Assembly: GCA_964017155.1 (NCBI GenBank)
Contig: OZ024861.1
Coordinates: 52,803,809 to 52,867,808, forward strand
DNA: 64,000 nt
Origin: Oasisia sp. SBJ-2009
Taxonomy: Eukaryota; Annelida; Polychaeta; Sabellida; Siboglinidae
Direction of reading: 5' to 3'
Both the position numbers and the translations under genes were made by a program. The notes beneath the pieces were generated by a model. The model worked only from the letters and a program-made list of their open reading frames with translations, had not been told where the DNA came from and did not search any database. This document shows, one piece after another, positions 13,601 through 26,700 of this stretch; within the stretch, counting starts at the first letter, position 1, and each line of letters begins with the position of its first letter.

Positions 13601-16600
13601 CCGACCGGGCTTCGGTGAACGCGACCGGCGGCAAGGCTTCGGCGCACACGACCGGGCCGGGCTTCGGCATGCGACCGGCGGCCGTGCTTCGGAACGCGAC
13701 CAGGCTTCGGCGCACACGACCGGGCCAGGTTTCGGCACGCCGCTTGCTCAACTGATCCCCCGTAGACGGATCGGACTTTGTCGTCGTTTTCCTCGATTTC
13801 TCCAACTATCACCCTGTTAAGGTCGCCAAATGCCTCGTCACCTCATCTAGTTAGTGGTTCCTTATTGCTGCCGCCGTTTATCCGCCGGTCGTTACGGAAT
13901 TCTGTTGAAAAGAATGTAGACAGACATTTACGCTTCCCCAACTGATCCCCCGGAGACGGATGGGACTTTGTCGTTTTTCTCAGTTTTTCCGACTATCACC
14001 CTGTTAAGGTCGCCAAATGCCTCGCTCGTCGTCTAATGATTTTATATTAGTGGTTCCTCATTACTCCCGCTGTTTACCCACCGGTCGGCAGGGCACGGCA
14101 CGGAACTTTTTTGAAACAGCTTTAAACAGAAATTCTCATTTCCCCAACTGATCCCCCGTAGACGATCGGACTTTGTCGTTTTCCTCGATTTTCCGAAAGT
14201 TGGCAAAATGACGCGCACGGTCATTGGGCTTCTCGAGAGAGTCGTAGTTACTCCCCGTGCGCGACACACGCCCGAGATGACCGACCGGCGCGTCGAATTT
14301 TGCCGTTTTTCTCGATTCGCAGAACTGATCCCCCGTAGACGGATAGGACTTAGTCGTTTTTCTCGATTTGTTTCCAAAAGTTGGCAAAACGACGCGCCCG
14401 GTCGGTCATTCGTCTACATGCACAAGTGACCTCTACCGTCGTCGATTCCGTCTTTCCCGTCTCTCTCCCTCCGCCGGACCGGACCGCACCGCACCTCGCC
14501 GCGCGGCCGGGCCGGGCCGGGCCGGGCCGCGCCGCGCCGCGCAGTTACCGGCGCCCGGCCGGGCTTCGGAACGCGACCAGGCTTCGGCGCACACGACCGG
14601 GCCAGGTTTCGGCACGCCGCTTGCTCAACTGATTCCCCGTAGACGGATCGGATTTGCCGTCGTTTTCCTCGATTTCTCCAACTATCACCCTGTCAAGGTG
14701 GCCAAATGCCTCGTCACCTCATCTAGCTAGTGGTTTCTTATTACTCCCGCCGTTTACCCACCGGTCGGCACGGAATTCTGTTGAAAAGAATGTACACAGA
14801 CATTTACGCTTCCCCAAGTGATCCCCCGTAGACGGATCGGACTTTGTCGTCGTTTTCCTCGATTTCTCCAACTATCACCCTGATAAGGTCGCCAAATGCC
14901 TCGTCACCTCATCTAGTTAGTGGTTCCTTATTGCTGCCGCCGTTTATCCGCCGGTCGGTACGGAATTCTGTTGAAAAGAATGTTCACAGACATTTACGCT
15001 TCCCCAACTGATCCCCCGGAGACGGATGGGACTTTGTCGTTTTTCTCAGTTTTTCCGACTAACACCCTGTTAAGGTCGCCAAATGCCTCGCCCGTCGTCT
15101 AATGATTTTATATTAGTGGTTCCTCATTACTCCCGCTGTTTACCCACCGGTCGGCACGGCACGGCACGGAACTTTTTTGAAACAGCTTTAAACAGAAATT
15201 CTCATTTCCCCAACTGATCCCCCGTAGACGGATCGGACTTTGTCGTTTTCCTCGATTTTCCGAAAGTTGGCAAAATGACGCGCACGGTCATTCGGCTTCC
15301 TCCAGAGAGTCGTAGTTACTCCCCGTGCGCGACACACGCCAGAGAAGACCGACCGGCGCGTCGAACTTTGCCGTTTTTCTCGATTCGCAGAACTGATCCC
15401 CCGTAGACGGATAGGACTTAGTCGTTTTTCTCGATTTGTTTCCAAAAGTTGGCAAAACGACGCGCCCGGTCGGTCATTCGTCTACATGCACAAGTGACCT
15501 CTACCGTCGTCGAGTCCGTTTTTCCCGTCTCTCTCCCTCCGCCGGACCGGACCGGACCGCACCGCACCTCGCCGCGCGGCCGGCCGCGCCGGGCCGGGCA
15601 GTTACCGGCGCCCGACCGGGCTTCGGTGAACGCGACCGGCGGCAAGGCTTCGGCGCACACGACCGGGCCGGGCTTCGGCATGCGACCGGCGGCCGTGCTT
15701 CGGAACGCGACCTGGCTTCGGCGCACACGACCGGGCCAGGTTTCGGCACGCCGCTTGCTCAACTGATCCACTGTAGACGGATCGGACTTTGTCGTCGTTT
15801 TCCTCGATTTCTCCAACTATCACCCTGATAAGGTCGCCAAATGCCTCGTCACCTCATCTGGTTAGTGGTTCCTTATTACTGCCGCCGTTTATCCGCCGGT
15901 CGGTACGGAATTCTGTTCAAAAGAATGTAGACAGACATTTACGCTTCCCCAACTGATCCCCCGGAGACGGATGGGACTTTGTCGTTTTTCTCAGTTTTTC
16001 CGACTATCACCCTGTTAAGGTCGCCAAATGCCTCGCTCGTCGTCTAATGATTTTATATTAGTGGTTCCTCATTACTCCCGCTGTTTACCCACCGGTCGGC
16101 ACGGCACGGCACGGAACTTTTTTGAAACAGCTTTGAACAGAAATTCTCATTTCCCCAACTGATCCCCCGTAGACGATCGGACTTTGTCGTTTTCCTCGAT
16201 TTTCCGAAAGTTGGCAAAATGACGCGCACGGTCATTGGGCTTCCTCGAGAGAGTCGTAGTTACTCCCCGTGCGCGACACACGCCCGAGATGACCGACCGG
16301 CGCGTCGAATTTTGCCGTTTTTCTCGATTCGCAGAACTGATCCCCCGTAGACGGATAGGACTTAGTCGTTTTTTTCGATTTGTTTCCAAAAGTTGGCAAA
16401 ACGACACGCCCGGTCGGTCATTCGTCTACATGCACAAGTGACCTCTACCGTCGTCGATTCCGTCTTTCCCGTCTCTCTCCCTCCGCCGGACCGGACCGCA
16501 CTGCACCTCGCCGCGCGGCCGGGCCGGGCCGGGCCGGGCCGGGCCGGGCCGCGCCGCGCCGCGCCGCGCAGTTACCGGCGCCCGGCCGGGCTTCGGAACG

Positions 16601-17790
16601 CGACCAGGCTTCGGCGCACACGACCGGGCCAGGTTTCGGCACGCCGCTTGCTCAACTGATCCCCCGTAGACGGATCGGATTTGCCGTCGTTTTCCTCGAT
16701 TTCTCCAACTATCACCCTGTCAAGGTGGCCAAATGCCTCTTCACCTCATCTAGCTAGTGGTTTCTTATTACTCCCGCCGTTTACCCACCGGTCGGCACGG
16801 AATTCTGTTGAAAAGAATGTAGACAGACATTTACGCTTCCCCAAGTGATCCCCCGTAGACGGATCGGACTTTGTCGTCGTTTTCCTCGATTTCTCCAACT
16901 ATCACCATGTTAAGGTCGCCAAATGCCTCGTCACCTCATCTAGTTAGTGGTTCCTTATTGCTGCCGCCGTTTATCCGCCGGTCGGTACGGAATTCTGTTG
17001 AAAAGAATGTTGACAGACATTTACGCTTCCCCAACTGATCCCCCGGAGACGGATGGGACTTTGTCGTTTTTCTCAGTTTTTCCGACTAACACCCTGTTAA
17101 GGTCGCCAAATGCGTCGCCCGTCGTCTAATGATTTTATATTAGTGGTTCCTCATTACTCCCGCTGTTTACCCACCGGTCGGCACGGCACGGCACGGAACT
17201 TTTTTGAAACAGCTTTAAACAGAAATTCTCATTTCCCCAACTGATCCCCCGTAGACGGATCGGACTTTGTCGTTTTCCTCGATTTTCCGAAAGTTGGCAA
17301 AATGACGCGCACGGTCATTCGGCTTCCTCGAGAGAGTCGTAGTTACTCCCCGTGCGCGACACACGCCCGAGAAGACCGACCGGCGCGTCGAACTTTGCCG
17401 TTTTTCTCGATTCGCAGAACTGATCCCCCGTAGACGGATAGGACTTAGTCGTTTTTCTCGATTTGTTTCCAAAAGTTGGCAAAACGACGCGCCCGGTCGG
17501 TCATTCGTCTACATGCACAAGTGACCTCCACCGTCGTCGAGTCCGTCTTTCCCGTCTCTCTCCCTCCGCCGGACCGGACCGCACCGCACCGCACCTCGCC
17601 GCGCGGCCGGGCCGCGCCGGGCCGGGCAGTTACCGGCGCCCGACCGGGCTTCGGTGAACGCGACCGGCGGCAAGGCTTCGGCGCACACGACCGGGCCGGG
17701 CTTCGGCATGCGACCGGCGGCCGTGCTTCGGAACGCGACCTGGCTTCGGCGCACACGACCGGGCCAGGTTTCGGCACGCCGCTTGCTCAA
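1645..17790. repeat. 4.03-kb higher-order repeat, four copies
   Basis: Equivalent D(long)/A boundaries fall at 1645, 5679, 9713, 13752 and 17791, giving spacings of 4034, 4034, 4039 and 4039 bp. Each copy holds two 2.02-kb halves that differ at diagnostic sites, for example CTGATCCACTG versus CTGATCCCCCG after D(long), and presence or absence of a G in GTAGAC(G)GATCGG. By eye the four 4-kb copies are almost identical, while the two halves inside each differ more. That pattern indicates amplification of the 18-monomer dimer as a unit. The 5-bp steps come from the GGGCC tract. Confidence 0.9.
2522..4543. repeat. Reference nine-monomer higher-order repeat (2022 bp)
   Basis: One complete unit, cut at each CTGAT-type boundary: A 2522-2710, A' 2711-2900, B 2901-3106, C 3107-3285, D(long) 3286-3655, A'' 3656-3845, B 3846-4051, C 4052-4229, D(short) 4230-4543. 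The lengths sum to 2022 bp. D(long) contains extra copies of a ~25-bp GC-rich subrepeat that D(short) lacks. A-type monomers carry a GAATTC site, and C monomers usually carry CTCGAG. Confidence 0.9.
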
Positions 17791-20700
17791 CTGATCCACT
17801 GTAGACGGATCGGACTTTGCCGTCGTTTTCCTCGATTTCTCCAACTATCACCCTGTTAAGGTCGCCAAATGCCTCGTCACCTCATCTGGTTAGTGGTTCC
17901 TTATTACTGCCGCCGTTTATCCGCCGGTCGGTACGGAATTCTGTTCAAAAGAATGTAGACAGACATTTACGCTTCCCCAACTGATACCCCGGAGACGGAT
18001 GGGACTTTGTCGTTTTTCTCAGTTTTTCCGACTATCACCCTGTTAAGGTCGCCAAATGCCTCGCTCGTCGTCTAATGATTTTATATTAGTGGTTCCTCAT
18101 TACTCCCGCTGTTTACCCACCGGTCGGCACGGCACGGCACGGAACTTTTTTGAAACAGCTTTAAACAGAAATTCTCATTTCCCCAACTGATCCCCCGTAG
18201 ACGATCGGACTTTGTCGTTTTCCTCGATTTTCCGAAAGTTGGCAAAATGACGCGCACGGTCATTGGGCTTCCTCGAGAGAGTCGTAGTTACTCCCCGTGC
18301 GCGACACACGCCCGAGATGACCGACCGGCGCGTCGAATTTTGCCGTTTTTCTCGATTCGCAGAACTGATCCCCCGTAGACGGATAGGACTTAGTCGTTTT
18401 TTTCGATTTGTTTCCAAAAGTTGGCAAAACGACACGCCCGGTCGGTCATTCGTCTACATGCACAAGTGACCTCTACCGTCGTCGATTCCGTCTTTCCCGT
18501 CTCTCTCCCTCCGCCGGACCGGACCGCACTGCACCTCGCCGCGCGGCCGGGCCGGGCCGGGCCGGGCCGGGCCGCGCCGCGCCGCGCAGTTACCGGCGCC
18601 CGGCCGGGCTTCGGAACGCGACCAGGCTTCGGCGCACACGACCGGGCCAGGTTTCGGCACGCCGCTTGCTCAACTGATCCCCCGTAGACGGATCGGATTT
18701 GCCGTCGTTTTCCTCGATTTCTCCAACTATCACCCTGTCAAGGTGGCCAAATGCCTCTTCACCTCATCTAGCTAGTGGTTTCTTATTACTCCCGCCGTTT
18801 ACCCACCGGTCGGCACGGAATTCTGTTGAAAAGAATGTAGACAGACATTTACGCTTCCCCAAGTGATCCCCCGTAGACGGATCGGACTTTGTCGTCGTTT
18901 TCCTCGATTTCTCCAACTATCACCATGTTAAGGTCGCCAAATGCCTCGTCACCTCATCTAGTTAGTGGTTCCTTATTGCTGCCGCCGTTTATCCGCCGGT
19001 CGGTACGGAATTCTGTTCAAAAGAATGTAGACAGACATTTACGCTTCCCCAACTGATCCCCCGGAGACGGATGGGACTTTGTCGTTTTTCTCAGTTTTTC
19101 CGACTATCACCCTGTTAAGGTCGCCAAATGCCTCGCTCGTCGTCTAATGATTTTATATTAGTGGTTCCTCATTACTCCCGCTGTTTACCCACCGGTCGGC
19201 ACGGCACGGCACGGAACTTTTTTGAAACAGCTTTGAACAGAAATTCTCATTTCCCCAACTGATCCCCCGTAGACGATCGGACTTTGTCGTTTTCCTCGAT
19301 TTTCCGAAAGTTGGCAAAATGACGCGCACGGTCATTGGGCTTCCTCGAGAGAGTCGTAGTTACTCCCCGTGCGCGACACACGCCCGAGATGACCGACCGG
19401 CGCGTCGAATTTTGCCGTTTTTCTCGATTCGCAGAACTGATCCCCCGTAGACGGATAGGACTTAGTCGTTTTTTTCGATTTGTTTCCAAAAGTTGGCAAA
19501 ACGACACGCCCGGTCGGTCATTCGTCTACATGCACAAGTGACCTCTACCGTCGTCGATTCCGTCTTTCCCGTCTCTCTCCCTCCGCCGGACCGGACCGCA
19601 CTGCACCTCGCCGCGCGGCCGGGCCGGGCCGGGCCGGGCCGGGCCGCGCCGCGCCGCGCAGTTACCGGCGCCCGGCCGGGCTTCGGAACGCGACCAGGCT
19701 TCGGCGCACACGACCGGGCCAGGTTTCGGCACGCCGCTTGCTCAACTGATCCCCCGTAGACGGATCGGATTTGCCGTCGTTTTCCTCGATTTCTCCAACT
19801 ATCACCCTGTCAAGGTGGCCAAATGCCTCTTCACCTCATCTAGCTAGTGGTTTCTTATTACTCCCGCCGTTTACCCACCGGTCGGCACGGAATTCTGTTG
19901 AAAAGAATGTAGACAGACATTTACGCTTCCCCAAGTGATCCCCCGTAGACGGATCGGACTTTGTCGTCGTTTTCCTCGATTTCTCCAACTATCACCATGT
20001 TAAGGTCGCCAAATGCCTCGTCACCTCATCTAGTTAGTGGTTCCTTATTGCTGCCGCCGTTTATCCGCCGGTCGGTACGGAATTCTGTTGAAAAGAATGT
20101 TGACAGACATTTACGCTTCCCCAACTGATCCCCCGGAGACGGATGGGACTTTGTCGTTTTTCTCAGTTTTTCCGACTAACACCCTGTTAAGGTCGCCAAA
20201 TGCGTCGCCCGTCGTCTAATGATTTTATATTAGTGGTTCCTCATTACTCCCGCTGTTTACCCACCGGTCGGCACGGCACGGCACGGAACTTTTTTGAAAC
20301 AGCTTTAAACAGAAATTCTCATTTCCCCAACTGATCCCCCGTAGACGGATCGGACTTTGTCGTTTTCCTCGATTTTCCGAAAGTTGGCAAAATGACGCGC
20401 ACGGTCATTCGGCTTCCTCGAGAGAGTCGTAGTTACTCCCCGTGCGCGACACACGCCCGAGAAGACCGACCGGCGCGTCGAACTTTGCCGTTTTTCTCGA
20501 TTCGCAGAACTGATCCCCCGTAGACGGATAGGACTTAGTCGTTTTTCTCGATTTGTTTCCAAAAGTTGGCAAAACGACGCGCCCGGTCGGTCATTCGTCT
20601 ACATGCACAAGTGACCTCCACCGTCGTCGAGTCCGTCTTTCCCGTCTCTCTCCCTCCGCCGGACCGGACCGCACCGCACCGCACCTCGCCGCGCGGCCGG

Positions 20701-23700
20701 GCCGCGCCGGGCCGGGCAGTTACCGGCGCCCGACCGGGCTTCGGTGAACGCGACCGGCGGCAAGGCTTCGGCGCACACGACCGGGCCGGGCTTCGGCATG
20801 CGACCGGCGGCCGTGCTTCGGAACGCGACCTGGCTTCGGCGCACACGACCGGGCCAGGTTTCGGCACGCCGCTTGCTCAACTGATCCACTGTAGACGGAT
20901 CGGACTTTGCCGTCGTTTTCCTCGATTTCTCCAACTATCACCCTGTTAAGGTCGCCAAATGCCTCGTCACCTCATCTGGTTAGTGGTTCCTTATTACTGC
21001 CGCCGTTTATCCGCCGGTCGGTACGGAATTCTGTTCAAAAGAATGTAGACAGACATTTACGCTTCCCCAACTGATCCCCCGGAGACGGATGGGACTTTGT
21101 CGTTTTTCTCAGTTTTTCCGACTATCACCCTGTTAAGGTCGCCAAATGCCTCGCTCGTCGTCTAATGATTTTATATTAGTGGTTCCTCATTACTCCCGCT
21201 GTTTACCCACCGGTCGGCACGGCACGGCACGGAACTTTTTTGAAACAGCTTTAAACAGAAATTCTCATTTCCCCAACTGATCCCCCGTAGACGATCGGAC
21301 TTTGTCGTTTTCCTCGATTTTCCGAAAGTTGGCAAAATGACGCGCACGGTCATTGGGCTTCCTCGAGAGAGTCGTAGTTACTCCCCGTGCGCGACACACG
21401 CCCGAGATGACCGACCGGCGCGTCGAATTTTGCCGTTTTTCTCGATTCGCAGAACTGATCCCCCGTAGACGGATAGGACTTAGTCGTTTTTTTCGATTTG
21501 TTTCCAAAAGTTGGCAAAACGACACGCCCGGTCGGTCATTCGTCTACATGCACAAGTGACCTCTACCGTCGTCGATTCCGTCTTTCCCGTCTCTCTCCCT
21601 CCGCCGGACCGGACCGCACTGCACCTCGCCGCGCGGCCGGGCCGGGCCGGGCCGGGCCGGGCCGCGCCGCGCCGCGCAGTTACCGGCGCCCGGCCGGGCT
21701 TCGGAACGCGACCAGGCTTCGGCGCACACGACCGGGCCAGGTTTCGGCACGCCGCTTGCTCAACTGATCCCCCGTAGACGGATCGGATTTGCCGTCGTTT
21801 TCCTCGATTTCTCCAACTATCACCCTGTCAAGGTGGCCAAATGCCTCTTCACCTCATCTAGCTAGTGGTTTCTTATTACTCCCGCCGTTTACCCACCGGT
21901 CGGCACGGAATTCTGTTGAAAAGAATGTAGACAGACATTTACGCTTCCCCAAGTGATCCCCCGTAGACGGATCGGACTTTGTCGTCGTTTTCCTCGATTT
22001 CTCCAACTATCACCATGTTAAGGTCGCCAAATGCCTCGTCACCTCATCTAGTTAGTGGTTCCTTATTGCTGCCGCCGTTTATCCGCCGGTCGGTACGGAA
22101 TTCTGTTGAAAAGAATGTTGACAGACATTTACGCTTCCCCAACTGATCCCCCGGAGACGGATGGGACTTTGTCGTTTTTCTCAGTTTTTCCGACTAACAC
22201 CCTGTTAAGGTCGCCAAATGCGTCGCCCGTCGTCTAATGATTTTATATTAGTGGTTCCTCATTACTCCCGCTGTTTACCCACCGGTCGGCACGGCACGGC
22301 ACGGAACTTTTTTGAAACAGCTTTAAACAGAAATTCTCATTTCCCCAACTGATCCCCCGTAGACGGATCGGACTTTGTCGTTTTCCTCGATTTTCCGAAA
22401 GTTGGCAAAATGACGCGCACGGTCATTCGGCTTCCTCCAGAGAGTCGTAGTTACTCCCCGTGCGCGACACACGCCAGAGAAGACCGACCGGCGCGTCGAA
22501 CTTTGCCGTTTTTCTCGATTCGCAGAACTGATCCCCCGTAGACGGATAGGACTTAGTCGTTTTTCTCGATTTGTTTCCAAAAGTTGGCAAAACGACGCGC
22601 CCGGTCGGTCATTCGTCTACATGCACAAGTGACCTCTACCGTCGTCGAGTCCGTTTTTCCCGTCTCTCTCCCTCCGCCGGACCGGACCGGACCGCACCGC
22701 ACCTCGCCGCGCGGCCGGGCCGCGCCGGGCCGGGCAGTTACCGGCGCCCGACCGGGCTTCGGTGAACGCGACCGGCGGCAAGGCTTCGGCGCACACGACC
22801 GGGCCGGGCTTCGGCATGCGACCGGCGGCCGTGCTTCGGAACGCGACCTGGCTTCGGCGCACACGACCGGGCCAGGTTTCGGCACGCCGCTTGCTCAACT
22901 GATCCACTGTAGACGGATCGGACTTTGTCGTCGTTTTCCTCGATTTCTCCAACTATCACCCTGATAAGGTCGCCAAATGCCTCGTCACCTCATCTGGTTA
23001 GTGGTTCCTTATTACTGCCGCCGTTTATCCGCCGGTCGGTACGGAATTCTGTTCAAAAGAATGTAGACAGACATTTACGCTTCCCCAACTGATCCCCCGG
23101 AGACGGATGGGACTTTGTCGTTTTTCTCAGTTTTTCCGACTATCACCCTGTTAAGGTCGCCAAATGCCTCGCTCGTCGTCTAATGATTTTATATTAGTGG
23201 TTCCTCATTACTCCCGCTGTTTACCCACCGGTCGGCACGGCACGGCACGGAACTTTTTTGAAACAGCTTTGAACAGAAATTCTCATTTCCCCAACTGATC
23301 CCCCGTAGACGATCGGACTTTGTCGTTTTCCTCGATTTTCCGAAAGTTGGCAAAATGACGCGCACGGTCATTGGGCTTCCTCGAGAGAGTCGTAGTTACT
23401 CCCCGTGCGCGACACACGCCCGAGATGACCGACCGGCGCGTCGAATTTTGCCGTTTTTCTCGATTCGCAGAACTGATCCCCCGTAGACGGATAGGACTTA
23501 GTCGTTTTTTTCGATTTGTTTCCAAAAGTTGGCAAAACGACACGCCCGGTCGGTCATTCGTCTACATGCACAAGTGACCTCTACCGTCGTCGATTCCGTC
23601 TTTCCCGTCTCTCTCCCTCCGCCGGACCGGACCGCACTGCACCTCGCCGCGCGGCCGGGCCGGGCCGGGCCGGGCCGCGCCGCGCCGCGCAGTTACCGGC

Positions 23701-26700
23701 GCCCGGCCGGGCTTCGGAACGCGACCAGGCTTCGGCGCACACGACCGGGCCAGGTTTCGGCACGCCGCTTGCTCAACTGATCCCCCGTAGACGGATCAGA
23801 TTTGCCGTCGTTTTCCTCGATTTCTCCAACTATCACCCTGTCAAGGTGGCCAAATGCCTCTTCACCTCATCTAGCTAGTGGTTTCTTATTACTCCCGCCG
23901 TTTACCCACCGGTCGGCACGGAATTCTGTTGAAAAGAATGTAGACAGACATTTACGCTTCCCCAAGTGATCCCCCGTAGACGGATCGGACTTTGTCGTCG
24001 TTTTCCTCGATTTCTCCAACTATCACCATGTTAAGGTCGCCAAATGCCTCGTCACCTCATCTAGTTAGTGGTTCCTTATTGCTGCCGCCGTTTATCCGCC
24101 GGTCGGTACGGAATTCTGTTGAAAAGAATGTTGACAGACATTTACGCTTCCCCAACTGATCCCCCGGAGACGGATGGGACTTTGTCGTTTTTCTCAGTTT
24201 TTCCGACTAACACCCTGTTAAGGTCGCCAAATGCGTCGCCCGTCGTCTAATGATTTTATATTAGTGGTTCCTCATTACTCCCGCTGTTTACCCACCGGTC
24301 GGCACGGCACGGCACGGAACTTTTTTGAAACAGCTTTAAACAGAAATTCTCATTTCCCCAACTGATCCCCCGTAGACGATCGGACTTTGTCGTTTTCCTC
24401 GATTTTCCGAAAGTTGGCAAAATGACGCGCACGGTCATTCGGCTTCCTCGAGAGAGTCGTAGTTACTCCCCGTGCGCGACACACGCCCGAGAAGACCGAC
24501 CGGCGCGTCGAACTTTGCCGTTTTTCTCGATTCGCAGAACTGATCCCCCGTAGACGGATAGGACTTAGTCGTTTTTCTCGATTTGTTTCCAAAAGTTGGC
24601 AAAACGACGCGCCCGGTCGGTCATTCGTCTACATGCACAAGTGACCTCCACCGTCGTCGAGTCCGTCTTTCCCGTCTCTCTCCCTCCGCCGGACCGGACC
24701 GCACCGCACCGCACCTCGCCGCGCGGCCGGGCCGCGCCGGGCCGGGCAGTTACCGGCGCCCGACCGGGCTTCGGTGAACGCGACCGGCGGCAAGGCTTCG
24801 GCGCACACGACCGGGCCGGGCTTCGGCATGCGACCGGCGGCCGTGCTTCGGAACGCGACCTGGCTTCGGCGCACACGACCGGGCCAGGTTTCGGCACGCC
24901 GCTTGCTCAACTGATCCACTGTAGACGGATCGGACTTTGCCGTCGTTTTCCTCGATTTCTCCAACTATCACCCTGTTAAGGTCGCCAAATGCCTCGTCAC
25001 CTCATCTGGTTAGTGGTTCCTTATTACTGCCGCCGTTTATCCGCCGGTCGGTACGGAATTCTGTTCAAAAGAATGTAGACAGACATTTACGCTTCCCCAA
25101 CTGATCCCCCGGAGACGGATGGGACTTTGTCGTTTTTCTCAGTTTTTCCGACTATCACCCTGTTAAGGTCGCCAAATGCCTCGCTCGTCGTCTAATGATT
25201 TTATATTAGTGGTTCCTCATTACTCCCGCTGTTTACCCACCGGTCGGCACGGCACGGCACGGAACTTTTTTGAAACAGCTTTAAACAGAAATTCTCATTT
25301 CCCCAACTGATCCCCCGTAGACAATCGGACTTTGTCGTTTTCCTCGATTTTCCGAAAGTTGGCAAAATGACGCGCACGGTCATTGGGCTTCCTCGAGAGA
25401 GTCGTAGTTACTCCCCGTGCGCGACACACGCCCGAGATGACCGACCGGCGCGTCGAATTTTGCCGTTTTTCTCGATTCGCAGAACTGATCCCCCGTAGAC
25501 GGATAGGACTTAGTCGTTTTTTTCGATTTGTTTCCAAAAGTTGGCAAAACGACACGCCCGGTCGGTCATTCGTCTACATGCACAAGTGACCTCTACCGTC
25601 GTCGATTCCGTCTTTCCCGTCTCTCTCCCTCCGCCGGACCGGACCGCACTGCACCTCGCCGCGCGGCCGGGCCGGGCCGGGCCGGGCCGGGCCGCGCCGC
25701 GCCGCGCAGTTACCGGCGCCCGGCCGGGCTTCGGAACGCGACCAGGCTTCGGCGCACACGACCGGGCCAGGTTTCGGCACGCCGCTTGCTCAACTGATCC
25801 CCCGTAGACGGATCGGATTTGCCGTCGTTTTCCTCGATTTCTCCAACTATCACCCTGTCAAGGTGGCCAAATGCCTCTTCACCTCATCTAGCTAGTGGTT
25901 TCTTATTACTCCCGCCGTTTACCCACCGGTCGGCACGGAATTCTGTTGAAAAGAATGTAGACAGACATTTACGCTTCCCCAAGTGATCCCCCGTAGACGG
26001 ATCGGACTTTGTCGTCGTTTTCCTCGATTTCTCCAACTATCACCATGTTAAGGTCGCCAAATGCCTCGTCACCTCATCTAGTTAGTGGTTCCTTATTGCT
26101 GCCGCCGTTTATCCGCCGGTCGGTACGGAATTCTGTTGAAAAGAATGTTGACAGACATTTACGCTTCCCCAACTGATCCCCCGGAGACGGATGGGACTTT
26201 GTCGTTTTTCTCAGTTTTTCCGACTAACACCCTGTTAAGGTCGCCAAATGCGTCGCCCGTCGTCTAATGATTTTATATTAGTGGTTCCTCATTACTCCCG
26301 CTGTTTACCCACCGGTCGGCACGGCACGGCACGGAACTTTTTTGAAACAGCTTTAAACAGAAATTCTCATTTCCCCAACTGATCCCCCGTAGACGGATCG
26401 GACTTTGTCGTTTTCCTCGATTTTCCGAAAGTTGGCAAAATGACGCGCACGGTCATTCGGCTTCCTCGAGAGAGTCGTAGTTACTCCCCGTGCGCGACAC
26501 ACGCCCGAGAAGACCGACCGGCGCGTCGAACTTTGCCGTTTTTCTCGATTCGCAGAACTGATCCCCCGTAGACGGATAGGACTTAGTCGTTTTTCTCGAT
26601 TTGTTTCCAAAAGTTGGCAAAACGACGCGCCCGGTCGGTCATTCGTCTACATGCACAAGTGACCTCCACCGTCGTCGAGTCCGTCTTTCCCGTCTCTCTC

